Shown in pieces: positions 1 through 8,981 of a stretch of 64,000 bases of DNA. Origin of the DNA: Curtobacterium guangdongense (GTDB lineage: Bacteria > Actinomycetota > Actinomycetes > Actinomycetales > Microbacteriaceae); contig NZ_JBMPIT010000001.1 in NCBI RefSeq assembly GCF_049341845.1, positions 310,001 to 374,000 of the forward strand, read 5' to 3'. The notes beneath the pieces were generated by a model, which saw only the letters and a list, made by a program, of their open reading frames with translations, made no database searches and was not told the origin of the DNA. How positions within the stretch are numbered: the first letter of the stretch is position 1; each line of letters opens with the position of its first letter. Both the position numbers and the translations under genes were made by a program.

Positions 1-2275
1 CGGCGATGCCCAGCCGCGCTGCACGGTTCGTCCGCCAGAGCCGGTCGTAGTGGTCGCGGACGTGCGGGGCGACGACGACGATCTCCCCCGTGACGTCGGG
101 GGCGTCCGTGAGCTCGCCCGTCGGCGCTCCCGATGCCGACAGGGCTGCGATGCGGACGGAGACGCCGGCGGCCGGTCGACCGACGCACACCCCACCCGCA
201 CCCGACGACGGCGCAGCGGCACCACGGATGCCGTCGAGGTCGACGTCGGTCATGAGCAGTCCCTCGGTCATGCCGTAGGGGGTGTGCGCACTCGCGTTCG
301 GCATCAGCTCGGTCGCGGCCGTCAGCAGCGCGGCCGACACGGGAGCGCCCGCCGACAGGAACAGGCGGACGCGGCCGAGCGCGGCACGGTCGGCACCCGT
401 CAACGCGGGCGCCGTCGCCACGACGTTCGCGATGGCCGCCGGCGACAGGAACACCACGGTCGCGTCGGCCGCGGCGACGGAGTCCGCCACCGACTTCGCC
501 GTGAGGGTCCGGGGCGCGGTGACGTCCATGTCGGGCGCGACGGACCGCGCACCGAGCGCCGGACCGAGCAGCGCGAACGGCGCGAACCCGGCGACGAGGC
601 CGGTCCCGATTCCGACGTCGTACTGCGCCGACAGGATGTCACGGACGGCGCCGAGCTGGCCGTGCGTGTACACGACGCCCTTCGCCGGACCGGTCGACCC
701 CGAGGTGAAGAGCACGGCCGCCGGTGCGTCGGACGGCGGTGCGTCCGGCAGCGCCGTCCCGGCCGCGAGACGACGCGCTCCGCGCCGTGCGACCGATGCC
801 AGGGTGTGCTCGACACGCAGCGCGGCACGCGCCGGAGCGGGAAGCGCCACGGTCGCGATCCGCCGTCCCGGCCACCCGAGCGCACGCGCCGCGACCAGGC
901 CGGGCAGCGCACCGATGACCCAGTCCGGCCGCGCGCCCTTCACGGCACGCGTGAGGCCGCGGAGCCCGAGCCCGGCATCGGCGACGACGACCGTCGCGCC
1001 GACGCGGACACAGGCGTAGAGCGCCGCCGTGAGGTCGGCTCCGGGGGTGACGAGGAGCGAGACGCGGTCGCCGGGGCGGACGCCGACGTCGAGGAGCCCA
1101 GCGGCGACCTCGTCGACCCGCCGGGCGAGGAGCCGCCAGCTGATCGTCCGGGCCCCGCCGGGTGCCGCCATCTCGACGAGCGCCGGTTCGTCCGAGTCGC
1201 GCAGCTCGTCGAGTGCGGCCCAGAGCGGGCGGCTCGCGGCCGCCTCGGAAGCGTCGGTCTGGAGGCTCGGCTCGGCCCCGGCGGGCCCGCGACCGTCCGG
1301 CAGGCGGTCGCCCAGCCAGTCGAACACGGTCCCGGCGACGTCGGCGTCCTCCGGCAGCAGGTGCCCGGCCCCCTCGAACCGGTGCACGTCCGCGTGCGGG
1401 AGCCGCTCGGCGAGGTCGTCGAGGTAGCGCTCGAGGAACACCGGGTCTCGCGGCCCCCACATGAGCAGCGCGGGGACGTCGAGCGCAGCGACGCCCGACG
1501 AGACCCGGTCGAGCTCCCGCGCGCTCGGGTGCCCGATGTCGACGGGGATGTCCGCCACGAAGCCGCCGATGCCACCGCGGCGCGCAGCACCCCGGTACGG
1601 CGCACGGAAGGCGTCGGCGACGGGACGCTCGAGCTTCGGGTGCGCGATCGCGAGGGTCGTCTCGAGGAACGCCGGGGTCACCACGGTCGCACGACCGAGG
1701 AGGCCCGGACGGAGCGCCAGGCGCAGCGGAGCGGGGATCGGGGCGTCGTCGGGCTGGTGCACGGCGGTGTTGCACGTCGTCACGCCGACCACGAGGTCGG
1801 GGTGGTCGACCGCCCAGCCGAGCGACACCACGCCGCCCCAGTCGTGGCCGAGGGTCACCACGGGTCCGGTGAGCCCGAGTTCGTCGGTCAGGGCGCCGAG
1901 GTCGGCGACGCGCTGGGGCAGCCCCCGCTCGACCCCGGTCCGCTCCGAGAAGCCCATGTCGAGCTGGTCGACGGCGATGACGCGCCACGCGGGACCGCCG
2001 GCCGCGGCGACCTCGAGCGAGGTGCGGAGCACCGACCGCCACAGGTACGACCACGTCGGGTTGCCGTGCACGCACAGCAGCGTGCCGACCGGTTCCACGC
2101 CGAGTGCGGCGAGGGACCCGGCCGTGTCGAGGAGGTGCCAGGTCCGCCGGACCGGATCCGTCCCTCCAGGCACGGCCGTCACCAGGCGCGACCACGCGGG
2201 GTCGAGTCCGGGCAGGGAGGGCGGCTGCGTGGCCGGAGCGGTGCTCGCGGCCACGCGGGGCAGCCCGGGTGTCAC
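1..2275 (-). CDS. oleBC: OleBC fusion: beta-lactone decarboxylase / beta-lactone synthetase, partial
   Basis: The reading frame is open from a GTG at 2275 down to base 1, so the C-terminus lies outside the window (about 758 residues visible). The N-terminal half is an alpha/beta hydrolase with the nucleophile elbow GHDWGG, an Asp nucleophile as in haloalkane dehalogenases and OleB. The second half is an AMP-forming ligase with the P-loop FTSGSTGPAKG, matching OleC. Fused OleBC is known from Micrococcus-type actinobacteria. OleC closes a beta-hydroxy acid to a beta-lactone and OleB decarboxylates it to a cis-olefin. The GTG overlaps the TGA of oleA (GTGA), so the two are translationally coupled. 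oleD would be expected to the left, off the window. Confidence 0.85.
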   Translation of the reverse strand, partial: MTPGLPRVAASTAPATQPPSLPGLDPAWSRLVTAVPGGTDPVRRTWHLLDTAGSLAALGVEPVGTLLCVHGNPTWSYLWRSVLRTSLEVAAAGGPAWRVIAVDQLDMGFSERTGVERGLPQRVADLGALTDELGLTGPVVTLGHDWGGVVSLGWAVDHPDLVVGVTTCNTAVHQPDDAPIPAPLRLALRPGLLGRATVVTPAFLETTLAIAHPKLERPVADAFRAPYRGAARRGGIGGFVADIPVDIGHPSARELDRVSSGVAALDVPALLMWGPRDPVFLERYLDDLAERLPHADVHRFEGAGHLLPEDADVAGTVFDWLGDRLPDGRGPAGAEPSLQTDASEAAASRPLWAALDELRDSDEPALVEMAAPGGARTISWRLLARRVDEVAAGLLDVGVRPGDRVSLLVTPGADLTAALYACVRVGATVVVADAGLGLRGLTRAVKGARPDWVIGALPGLVAARALGWPGRRIATVALPAPARAALRVEHTLASVARRGARRLAAGTALPDAPPSDAPAAVLFTSGSTGPAKGVVYTHGQLGAVRDILSAQYDVGIGTGLVAGFAPFALLGPALGARSVAPDMDVTAPRTLTAKSVADSVAAADATVVFLSPAAIANVVATAPALTGADRAALGRVRLFLSAGAPVSAALLTAATELMPNASAHTPYGMTEGLLMTDVDLDGIRGAAAPSSGAGGVCVGRPAAGVSVRIAALSASGAPTGELTDAPDVTGEIVVVAPHVRDHYDRLWRTNRAARLGIA

Positions 2276-3345
2276 CAGCGGAGTTCCATCATCGCCGTGT
2301 TGATGCCGGAGCCGACACCGCCGAGGAAGACGCGGTCGCCGGGGCGGATCCGCCCGTTCGCGGCCTCGTCGGCGAGGGTGATCGGGATCGACGCCGGGCC
2401 GACGTTGCCGAAGCGCTCGTAGGTGGTGGGGACCTTGTCGCGCGGGACGCCGATCGCCTCGACGAACGCGTTCGTGTGCACGTCGGAGACCTGGTGCAGG
2501 ACGTAGCGGTCCATGTCGGCCCAGTCGAAGTGCGAGCGCGCCTCGTTCCAGGCGGCCACGACGAGCTCCATGCCGCCCTTCAGCAGCATCTTCGCGTCGG
2601 TGAACATACCGTCGACGCTGCCGACACAGAGGTCGTACCACTGGGTCGCCGCGCGGGTGACGCCACCGACGATCCGGTGGCCGCCCGGGTGCATGTCCGC
2701 CGGGCCGAGCACGGCTGCGGCGGCACCGGAGCCGAGCGTCAGGCTGGCGAACTCGCTCATGAAGTCCTTGCGGTTCCGCCCACCCTGGTTCAGGCGGTCG
2801 ATCGTGTTGAGCTGGACCTGGTCGGCGTCCTCGCCGTCCACGACGAGCGCGTACTTGATCTGGCCGGAGTCGATCATGCCCGCGGCCACGCTCATCGCGT
2901 TGACGAACCCGAGGCACGCGTTCGCGATGTCGAAGTTGATCGCGGACGAGGGCAGCCCGAGCCCGTGGTGCAGGCGCACGGCGACGCTCGGCTCGAGGTG
3001 CGGCCGGGTCACCGAGGTGTTGATGAGGAGCCCGACGTCCTCCGGGCGGATGCCGGCCTCGGCCATCGCACGGCGTCCGGCATCGATCGCCGCGTCCTGG
3101 AAGGTCTGGCCGTCGCCCCAGTTGCGGCGCTCCTTCACCCCGGCGACACGCTCCAGCAGGCCCATCGGCAGGCGGAGGCGCCGGAGCACCCCGCGGAGCC
3201 GCTCCTCGATGTCCGCCGAGGTGGTCACCCGCTCAGCAACAGTGGTCGCGACGGACAGCAGAGCGACGTTGTCGTGCTTGGCCGTGGCATTGCCGGGCCG
3301 CTCCGGTTCGCTGCTCGTCGACTGGTCGACCGGCCGTTCCGTCAT
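2272..3345 (-). CDS. oleA: OleA, thiolase-fold acyl-CoA condensing enzyme
   Basis: 357 residues related to 3-oxoacyl-ACP synthase III. The triad is visible: Cys144 in NACLGF, His284 in VLHQVS and Asn314 in FGNVGP. OleA joins two fatty acyl-CoAs head to head to a beta-ketoacid, the first step of long-chain olefin synthesis. The directly coupled oleBC partner makes OleA more likely than FabH. I chose the ATG at 3345, just before MTERPVDQ; the frame stays open further upstream, but that stretch reads across the divergent promoter region. An in-frame GTG three codons earlier is possible. Confidence 0.85.
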   Translation of the reverse strand: MTERPVDQSTSSEPERPGNATAKHDNVALLSVATTVAERVTTSADIEERLRGVLRRLRLPMGLLERVAGVKERRNWGDGQTFQDAAIDAGRRAMAEAGIRPEDVGLLINTSVTRPHLEPSVAVRLHHGLGLPSSAINFDIANACLGFVNAMSVAAGMIDSGQIKYALVVDGEDADQVQLNTIDRLNQGGRNRKDFMSEFASLTLGSGAAAAVLGPADMHPGGHRIVGGVTRAATQWYDLCVGSVDGMFTDAKMLLKGGMELVVAAWNEARSHFDWADMDRYVLHQVSDVHTNAFVEAIGVPRDKVPTTYERFGNVGPASIPITLADEAANGRIRPGDRVFLGGVGSGINTAMMELRW

Positions 3346-3368
3346 GATCGTCACCGATACATACTTCC

Positions 3369-3398
3369 GCATCCGGGCTGGATGCGCGATCCGGATGC
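3369..3398. promoter_or_regulatory. GCATCC/GGATGC dyad in the oleA-lipoprotein intergenic region
   Basis: GCATCC (3369-3374), five bases, then GGATGC (3380-3385), with a third GGATGC half-site at 3393-3398. It lies 24-53 bases upstream of the oleA start in the 160-base divergent gap, where a repressor site would be expected. No regulator gene is adjacent. On the other strand a TACGAT -10-like hexamer at 3481-3486 precedes the lipoprotein gene. Confidence 0.35.
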
Positions 3399-3505
3399 GC
3401 TGAGCGGTGGGGGACGCCGTCCGCATGGGCCGTTCGACACAGGCGGTGGAGACGGACCGGTGCCGTGACGATCCGTCGGATACGATCTTTCGGCGAGGGG
3501 GAACC

Positions 3506-4423
3506 GTGCACGTCAGGAAGAACGCGATCGCCGTGGTCGGTGTGGCCGTCGTCGTCGCCACGAGCCTCGGCGGGTGCTCGTTGCTGCGGGGTGGCGGTGG
3601 CGACCTGCCTGCTCCCACGCGCTCGATCTCCGCATCACCGACTCCGACCCCGTCGACCTCGGCCGATGCGGGCGACTCGGCCGCGGACCTGCTGCGCGAG
3701 TCAGCGTCGCCGCGCCCGCCGACGCCGGAACCGTCGCAGGCGTCAGCACCAGCGCCGACGATCTCGACCATCCCGGCGGGCACGGTCGTCACCGAGGGCG
3801 ACGTCGCTTCGCCGAAGGGCAGCGTCCACTTCCACTACCGGGTCGTCGCCGGTGCCGATGACCACTTCGTCGTGCAGTACTCCGGGTTCACGTCGACGCT
3901 CCCGGTTCCCGTGAGTGCGACGTTCCTCCAGGACCCACCCGCGGTCGGCGACGGGCTGACCTACCACGGCATCGGCGACGATCAGCTCGGTGGAGCCACG
4001 ACCACGCCGTCGGCCGCCGTATCCGTGCCGATCGACGCGGCCGGCTCCGACCCGTCGTGGCTCGGCGCCCTCGTGACGTACTCGTCGGCGACGGTTGACC
4101 CGTCCCTCCCGGTCGAGATCGGCCCGGACAAGGTGCTCGCGGTGACGAAGGTCTCGTGGTCGGTGCCCGCGAGGACGACGAACGTGCACCTTGTCGACGG
4201 CGGCGCGACGGCGAACGCGAGCGGATCGGTCGCCACGACCACGGCCTCGGGAGCGCCGGCGACCTACGTGATCGCCCTTGGCGACCTGATCGGGGACGTC
4301 GCGGCCCGGTTCGGGATCACCGTCGAGACGCTCATCTGGCTCAACGACGGCATGCAGGTGTACGGCAGGCAGCAGTACCTCTACGAGGGCACGACCCTCA
4401 ACCTGGACCCGCTCCGACGCTGA
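3506..4423 (+). CDS. LysM-domain lipoprotein
   Basis: 305 residues from a GTG with a strong GAGGGG ribosome site. It has a lipoprotein signal peptide with lipobox LGGC, then a Ser/Thr/Pro-rich linker to about residue 85, a central beta-rich region of unknown family, and a C-terminal LysM motif (VIALGDLIGDVAARFGIT). LysM binds N-acetylglucosamine polymers, so a peptidoglycan-associated surface protein is likely. It is transcribed alone and converges on pgi. Confidence 0.75.
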   Translation: MHVRKNAIAVVGVAVVVATSLGGCSLLRGGGGDLPAPTRSISASPTPTPSTSADAGDSAADLLRESASPRPPTPEPSQASAPAPTISTIPAGTVVTEGDVASPKGSVHFHYRVVAGADDHFVVQYSGFTSTLPVPVSATFLQDPPAVGDGLTYHGIGDDQLGGATTTPSAAVSVPIDAAGSDPSWLGALVTYSSATVDPSLPVEIGPDKVLAVTKVSWSVPARTTNVHLVDGGATANASGSVATTTASGAPATYVIALGDLIGDVAARFGITVETLIWLNDGMQVYGRQQYLYEGTTLNLDPLRR

Positions 4424-4455
4424 CGCGGACCCCCGACGCCGGTCACAGCGCCGGT

Positions 4456-4511
4456 GAGATCGCACTTCGTGTCGCATCCGCGCGTCGGGAACCGACACGA
4501 AGTGCGATCTC
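4456..4511. repeat. Perfect 19-bp inverted repeat between convergent genes
   Basis: Arm 4456-4474 (GAGATCGCACTTCGTGTCG) is exactly complementary to 4493-4511, with an 18-base loop. It starts 33 bases after the lipoprotein stop. There is no T tract, and pgi has its own hairpin next door, so this may be a dispersed palindromic repeat rather than a plain terminator. No second copy was seen in this window. Confidence 0.7.
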
Positions 4512-4541
4512 GGCGCCGCGGCAAGGCGGCCGCCGGACACG

Positions 4542-4577
4542 ACGACACCCCGCCGCACGAGGGCGACGGGGTGTCGT
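4542..4577 (-). terminator. Hairpin terminator of pgi
   Basis: Arm ACGACACCCCG (4542-4552) pairs perfectly with 4567-4577 across a 14-base loop, 12 bases past the pgi stop codon. It probably ends pgi transcription and may also stop readthrough from the opposite side. Confidence 0.6.
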
Positions 4578-4588
4578 AGGGGTTCGTG

Positions 4589-6307
4589 CTACTTGCGCAG
4601 CTCGAGGTACTTCGCGATGAGGGCCTTCGTCGAGGAGTCCTGCGACGCCAGCGCATCGGCGTCACCGTCGACCGCGGGAGCGATCTGCAGTGCGAGCTGC
4701 TTGCCGAGCTCGACGCCCCACTGGTCGAACGAGTCGATGCCCCAGATGGTGCCCTCGGTGAAGACGATGTGCTCGTACAGCGCGATGAGCTGCCCGACGA
4801 CGCTCGGGGTGAGCGCCGGCGCGAGGATCGACGTCGACGGCTTGTTGCCCGTGAACGTGCGCGCCGCGACGATCGCTTCGTCGGTGGTGCCCTCTGCGCG
4901 GACCTCGTCGGCGGTCTTGCCGAACGCCAGCGCCTTGGTCTGCGCGAAGAAGTTCGCGAGGAACAGGTTGTGGACGTCCTGCCCCGGCTCCACGGCCTTG
5001 CCGTCGCCGGTCTCGTCCTTGAGCGGACGGGCCGGGTTCGCCACCGCGATGAAGTCCGCGGGGATCAGGCGGGTGCCCTGGTGGATGAGCTGGTAGAACG
5101 CGTGCTGGCCGTTCGTGCCGGGCTCGCCCCAGAAGACCTCGCCGGTGTCCGTCGTGACGGGCGAGCCGTCCCAGCGGACGCGCTTGCCGTTCGACTCCAT
5201 GGTGAGCTGCTGCAGGTACGCGGCGAAGCGGTGCAGGTACTGCGTGTACGGCAGGACCGCGTGGCTCTGGGCACCGAGGAAGTTCGAGTACCAGACGTTG
5301 AGCAGACCCATCAGGACCGGCACGTTCTGCGCGAGCGGGGTGGTGCGCATGTGCTCGTCGATCGTGTGGAAGCCGGCGAGGAAGTCCTGCCAGTTCTCCT
5401 TGCCGATCGCGATGACCACGCTCGTGCCGATGGCCGAGTCGACCGAGTAGCGGCCGCCCACCCAGTCCCAGAAGCCGAACGCGTTCTCGGGGTCGATGCC
5501 GAACGCGGCGACCTTGTCGAGCGCGGTCGACACGGCGACGAAGTGCTTGGCGACGGCGTCGTTCTTCGCGTCGTCCGCAGCATCGGTGAGGCCGAGCTTC
5601 TCCCAGAGCCACTGCCGCGCCAGGCGGGCGTTCGTCAGGGTCTCGAGGGTGCCGAAGGTCTTCGACGCGACGATGAAGAGCGTGGTCTCGGGGTCGAGGT
5701 CCGCGGTCTTCTCGTAGATGTCGGCGGGGTCGATGTTCGAGACGAAGCGTGCCTCGATGCCGGCCTGGACGTAGGGCTTGAGCGCCTCGTAGACCATGAC
5801 GGGGCCGAGGTCCGAGCCACCGATGCCGATGTTCACGACGGTCTCGATGCGCTTGCCGGTGACGCCCTTCCAGGCACCGGAGCGGACCTGCTCGGCGAAG
5901 GCGTAGACCTTGTCGAGCGTGGCGTGCACGTCGGCGTCGACGTCCTGGCCGTCCACGACGAGCGGCGCGGCCGGGGTGAGGTCGCCGCCCTTGGGACGAC
6001 GGAGCGCGGTGTGCAGGACGGCACGGTCCTCGGTCGGGTTGACGTGCTCGCCCGAGATCATCGCCTGGTAGCGCGCGGCGACGCCGGTGTCCTCGGCGAG
6101 CTGCAGCAGCGCGGCGAGGATCTCCTCGGTCACCAGGCCCTTGGACAGGTCGACCGTGAGGTCACCGGCCTGGAACGTGTACTGCTCGGCCCGGCCCGGG
6201 TCGCTGTCGAACCACCCTCGCAAGTCCGGCGAGAAGCCGTCGGCGATGCCGGCGAGCGTCTTCCAGGCTTCGGTCGTCGTGGGGTCGACGGGTGCGGATT
6301 CGGTCAC
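4589..6307 (-). CDS. pgi: Glucose-6-phosphate isomerase
   Basis: 572 residues, slightly longer than the usual 550. It interconverts glucose-6-phosphate and fructose-6-phosphate in the cytoplasm. Family signatures are NIGIGGSDLGP (phosphate-binding), ASKTFGTLET, GGRYSVDSAIG, EPGTNGQHAFYQL and the C-terminal FDQWGVELGK. The GTG start at 6307 is set by AGGAGG five bases upstream; the frame continues further but without a ribosome site. It appears monocistronic, between the LysM lipoprotein and a nitronate monooxygenase-type gene. Confidence 0.97.
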   Translation of the reverse strand: MTESAPVDPTTTEAWKTLAGIADGFSPDLRGWFDSDPGRAEQYTFQAGDLTVDLSKGLVTEEILAALLQLAEDTGVAARYQAMISGEHVNPTEDRAVLHTALRRPKGGDLTPAAPLVVDGQDVDADVHATLDKVYAFAEQVRSGAWKGVTGKRIETVVNIGIGGSDLGPVMVYEALKPYVQAGIEARFVSNIDPADIYEKTADLDPETTLFIVASKTFGTLETLTNARLARQWLWEKLGLTDAADDAKNDAVAKHFVAVSTALDKVAAFGIDPENAFGFWDWVGGRYSVDSAIGTSVVIAIGKENWQDFLAGFHTIDEHMRTTPLAQNVPVLMGLLNVWYSNFLGAQSHAVLPYTQYLHRFAAYLQQLTMESNGKRVRWDGSPVTTDTGEVFWGEPGTNGQHAFYQLIHQGTRLIPADFIAVANPARPLKDETGDGKAVEPGQDVHNLFLANFFAQTKALAFGKTADEVRAEGTTDEAIVAARTFTGNKPSTSILAPALTPSVVGQLIALYEHIVFTEGTIWGIDSFDQWGVELGKQLALQIAPAVDGDADALASQDSSTKALIAKYLELRK

Positions 6308-6466
6308 GGATTCCTCCTGAGCGCATGAACGGGAACGGTCCGCAGACCTCCGCAACGCTGCGACGCGGGCCGCATCCGAGCGTAGTGCGCTCCGAGACGG
6401 CGCGTGCACCGCACGGTCAGGCCTGTGGAGAACGACGGGAGGCCCGGGTCGGGTGGCCGGCGCGGC

Positions 6467-7459
6467 TCACGTGAGCAGGGCCTCCAGGATGTCCGCGACC
6501 GGCCGGTCGGCCGCCGCTCGCCAGGACCGACCCGCCCAGAGGTGGAGCGCATGCGGATCGCCCGCGGCGGCGGCCACGGTGCGGATCGGCTTCGTCAGGT
6601 GGTGCAGGGCCGGGTACCCGAGCGGCGCGTCCTCGTGCTCGCGGACGAAGCGGTTCACGAGTGCCCGTGCCGGACGTCCGGTGAACGCCCTGGTCAACGC
6701 GGTCCGGTCGAAGACCGGGTCGGCGAGGGCATCGCGGTGGGTCCGGTTCGTCCCTGCCTCGTCGGCACGGAGCACGAGGGTGCCGACCATCGCGGCACCG
6801 GCGCCGGCGAGCCGGACGGCCTCGACGTCGGCCGCTCCCCCGATGCCGCCCGCAGCGATGACGGGCAGGTCGACCGCGCGACGGACGGCCCTGACGAGTT
6901 CCGGCAGCGGTTCCCACAGCGGCTCGGCGGCCGGGTCCAGCACGGCCGAGTGTCCGCCGGCGGCCTCGCCCTGCACGACCAGGACGTCGACACCGCGTTC
7001 GGCGGCGGCGAGTGCCTCGGCCCGGTTCGTCACGGACTGCATCGTGATGGTCTCGCGCTTCCGGAACTCCCACACCAGGTCGGCGTCCGGCAGCCCGAAC
7101 GTGAACGACACGACCGGCACCGGGTCGTCGAGGAGCAGCGCGACCTTGTCCGCCCAGGCGTCGTCGTCCTCGCACTTGTCCGGCAGGCCCTCGACTCCGA
7201 GGGCATCGCGGTACCGGTCGTACGCATCGTCGGTGATCGGCACCGGGTTCGGCGCGAAGAGGTTCACACCGAAGCGGTCGGTCGCGCTGCGGACCTCGGC
7301 GATCTGCATGGCGAGGTCGTCGACGGTGCGGTAGCCGGCGGCGAGCTGTGCGAAGTGACCGGCACGGGCGGCGGCCACCACCAGCGCCGGGGTCGTCGGA
7401 CCGCCCGCCATCGGGGCGACGTGCACGGGCGTGCGGAGCGGTGCGGGGAGGTCGGTCAC
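6467..7459 (-). CDS. Nitronate monooxygenase family FMN enzyme
   Basis: 330 residues with the TIM-barrel fold of the 2-nitropropane dioxygenase / nitronate monooxygenase family. Visible motifs are APMAGG near the N-terminus, FGVNLFAP, QGEAAGGHSA (FMN-binding, with the His typical of class I enzymes) and AAGGIGGAADVEA. It is likely to oxidise alkyl nitronates; related FMN reductases cannot be excluded. The GTG at 7459 sits directly after GAGGG, so the start is moderately certain. It is divergent from the ECF sigma gene. Confidence 0.85.
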   Translation of the reverse strand: MTDLPAPLRTPVHVAPMAGGPTTPALVVAAARAGHFAQLAAGYRTVDDLAMQIAEVRSATDRFGVNLFAPNPVPITDDAYDRYRDALGVEGLPDKCEDDDAWADKVALLLDDPVPVVSFTFGLPDADLVWEFRKRETITMQSVTNRAEALAAAERGVDVLVVQGEAAGGHSAVLDPAAEPLWEPLPELVRAVRRAVDLPVIAAGGIGGAADVEAVRLAGAGAAMVGTLVLRADEAGTNRTHRDALADPVFDRTALTRAFTGRPARALVNRFVREHEDAPLGYPALHHLTKPIRTVAAAAGDPHALHLWAGRSWRAAADRPVADILEALLT

Positions 7460-7563
7460 CCCTCGATCCTGCACCCGCGGTGGCACGCCCGACACGCCGG
7501 AGTCGTGCCGGCCGCTGTCAGGATCGCGGATTCCTCGACACTTCTGGGGTGAGAGGGGGCACC

Positions 7564-8103
7564 GTGGACCAACCCACCGACGCCGACGCCGCACTGGCAC
7601 GTCGGCTCGCACTCGGCGACCGCGCCGCACTGGCCGAGGCGTTCGACCGCTTCGCACCGACACTGACCCGCTACGCCTGGGCCCTGGCAGCCAGCAAGCA
7701 GGACGTCGAGGAACTCGTGCAGGACACGATGCTCACGCTCTGGCAGAAGGCAGCGACGATCGACCTGCCCACCGGCACACTCCTGCCGTGGCTGCTCGTC
7801 GTCTGCCGCAACCACGCCAAGAACCAGGCCCGCCGCATCGCCAAGAACGCCGGCGACGAACTCCCCCAGGAGCTCGCCGCGCCGGCCGATGCCGACGACG
7901 CCCGCGAACGGCTCCGCTGGGTCCGCGACGAGATCGCCGCGCTCCCCGAGGTCGACCGGGAGATCTGCGAACTCTGCCTCCTCCAGGGGCACACCTACTC
8001 CGAAGCCGCCACGATGCTCGGTCTGAGTGTCGGCGCGGTCACCCAACGGGTCTCACGCTCACGTGCACGACTCAGGAAGGCGGTGACGCACGATGAACAC
8101 TGA
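7564..8103 (+). CDS. ECF-type RNA polymerase sigma factor
   Basis: 179 residues from a GTG preceded by GAGAGGGGG. Region sigma2 is at about residues 20-90 (FDRFAPTLTRYAW, DVEELVQDTMLTLWQ) and sigma4 at about 120-175 (LPEVDREICELCLLQGHTYSEAATMLGLSVGAVTQRVSR, helix-turn-helix; given here only as a landmark). It directs RNA polymerase to an unknown regulon. Its last 11 bases overlap the next gene, a membrane protein that probably restrains it. Confidence 0.92.
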   Translation: MDQPTDADAALARRLALGDRAALAEAFDRFAPTLTRYAWALAASKQDVEELVQDTMLTLWQKAATIDLPTGTLLPWLLVVCRNHAKNQARRIAKNAGDELPQELAAPADADDARERLRWVRDEIAALPEVDREICELCLLQGHTYSEAATMLGLSVGAVTQRVSRSRARLRKAVTHDEH

Positions 8104-8920
8104 ACCTCCCCAGGGAGACGACCTGCAGCGGATGCTCGTCTCGATGAAGCAGAACGTGCTCGCCCGCGCCGAGGCCGATCGACCGGCACCCGAGCGCCGC
8201 GGACGTCGCGCCGGCATCGTGATCGGCATCATCGCGGTCCTCGGCATCGGCGTCGGCAGCGGTGCCGTCGCACTCGGCATGGTCCCGCAGCCCTTCACCG
8301 CCGCACCGGCACCCTCGCCGACCGTGACCGAGCCGCCGGAGACCCCGACGAAGTCCTCCGCACCCGTGATCAGCGAGCCGACGGCCACTCCCACGCCGAC
8401 ACCGACCCGCAAGCCCTTCGCGCTCGACGATCCGTCCACCTGGACGATCAGCGGCGACGAGTTCGGCCCCCTCGCGATCGGAGGTGAGACGGGAGCCGAG
8501 ACGGACGACCTCGTGGGCGCCTACCAGCACGACAGCGCCGACGACGTCTGCGGCCCGGAGTTCGGAAGTTCCTGGGTACGGGACGGCCAGCCGACCCTTC
8601 TCGTCTGGTCCGCGAACGGACGGGTCATCGGGGTGAACGCATGGGTACCGCCCGGAGTCGCAGAACGCGGCGTCATCGGCCCGACCACGTCGTCCGGCAT
8701 CGGGATCGGGTCGACGATCGACGAACTCCGCGCGGCCTACCCGGACCTCGTCGACGACCCCGTCAACACCAAGGACATCGAGCCCCTCCCCGCCCCGGAT
8801 GCGTACAAGGCGTGGAAGACCGAGACCGAGACGGGCTGGATCACGTTCGTCCTCGGTGACGACGGGGTGCACGTGGACAACGTCCTCATCGGGGAGATGT
8901 CCAGCGTCTCCTGCGACTGA
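8093..8920 (+). CDS. Membrane protein coupled to the ECF sigma factor (possible anti-sigma)
   Basis: 275 residues. A cytoplasmic N-terminus of about 40 residues is followed by one membrane helix (about 41-65), a Pro/Thr-rich linker and an exported C-terminal domain of about 160 residues that I do not recognise. The N-terminus lacks the HxxxCxxC zinc motif of classical anti-sigma factors. The 11-base overlap with the sigma gene and the topology suggest a regulator that signals outside conditions, but this is inference. Confidence 0.7.
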   Translation: MNTEPPQGDDLQRMLVSMKQNVLARAEADRPAPERRGRRAGIVIGIIAVLGIGVGSGAVALGMVPQPFTAAPAPSPTVTEPPETPTKSSAPVISEPTATPTPTPTRKPFALDDPSTWTISGDEFGPLAIGGETGAETDDLVGAYQHDSADDVCGPEFGSSWVRDGQPTLLVWSANGRVIGVNAWVPPGVAERGVIGPTTSSGIGIGSTIDELRAAYPDLVDDPVNTKDIEPLPAPDAYKAWKTETETGWITFVLGDDGVHVDNVLIGEMSSVSCD

Positions 8921-8934
8921 GGGCGCCGGAACGT

Positions 8935-8975
8935 GCCGGGCGGGAAGCGTTCATGGGGGGCGCTTCCCGCCCGGC
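8935..8975. terminator. Bidirectional hairpin terminator
   Basis: A perfect 15-bp stem (arm GCCGGGCGGGAAGCG at 8935-8949, complement at 8961-8975) with an 11-base loop lies between the convergent ends of the sigma-operon membrane protein and rimK. Confidence 0.65.
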
Positions 8976-8981
8976 GTGGGG

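Noticed and set aside
50..2422. 790-residue plus-strand open frame
   Set aside because: Arg/Gly/Asp-rich shadow antisense to oleBC with no domain; the minus-strand frame has clear hydrolase and ligase motifs.
8093..8920. Firm anti-sigma factor call
   Set aside because: Position fits, but the zinc anti-sigma motif is absent, so only a possible role is stated.
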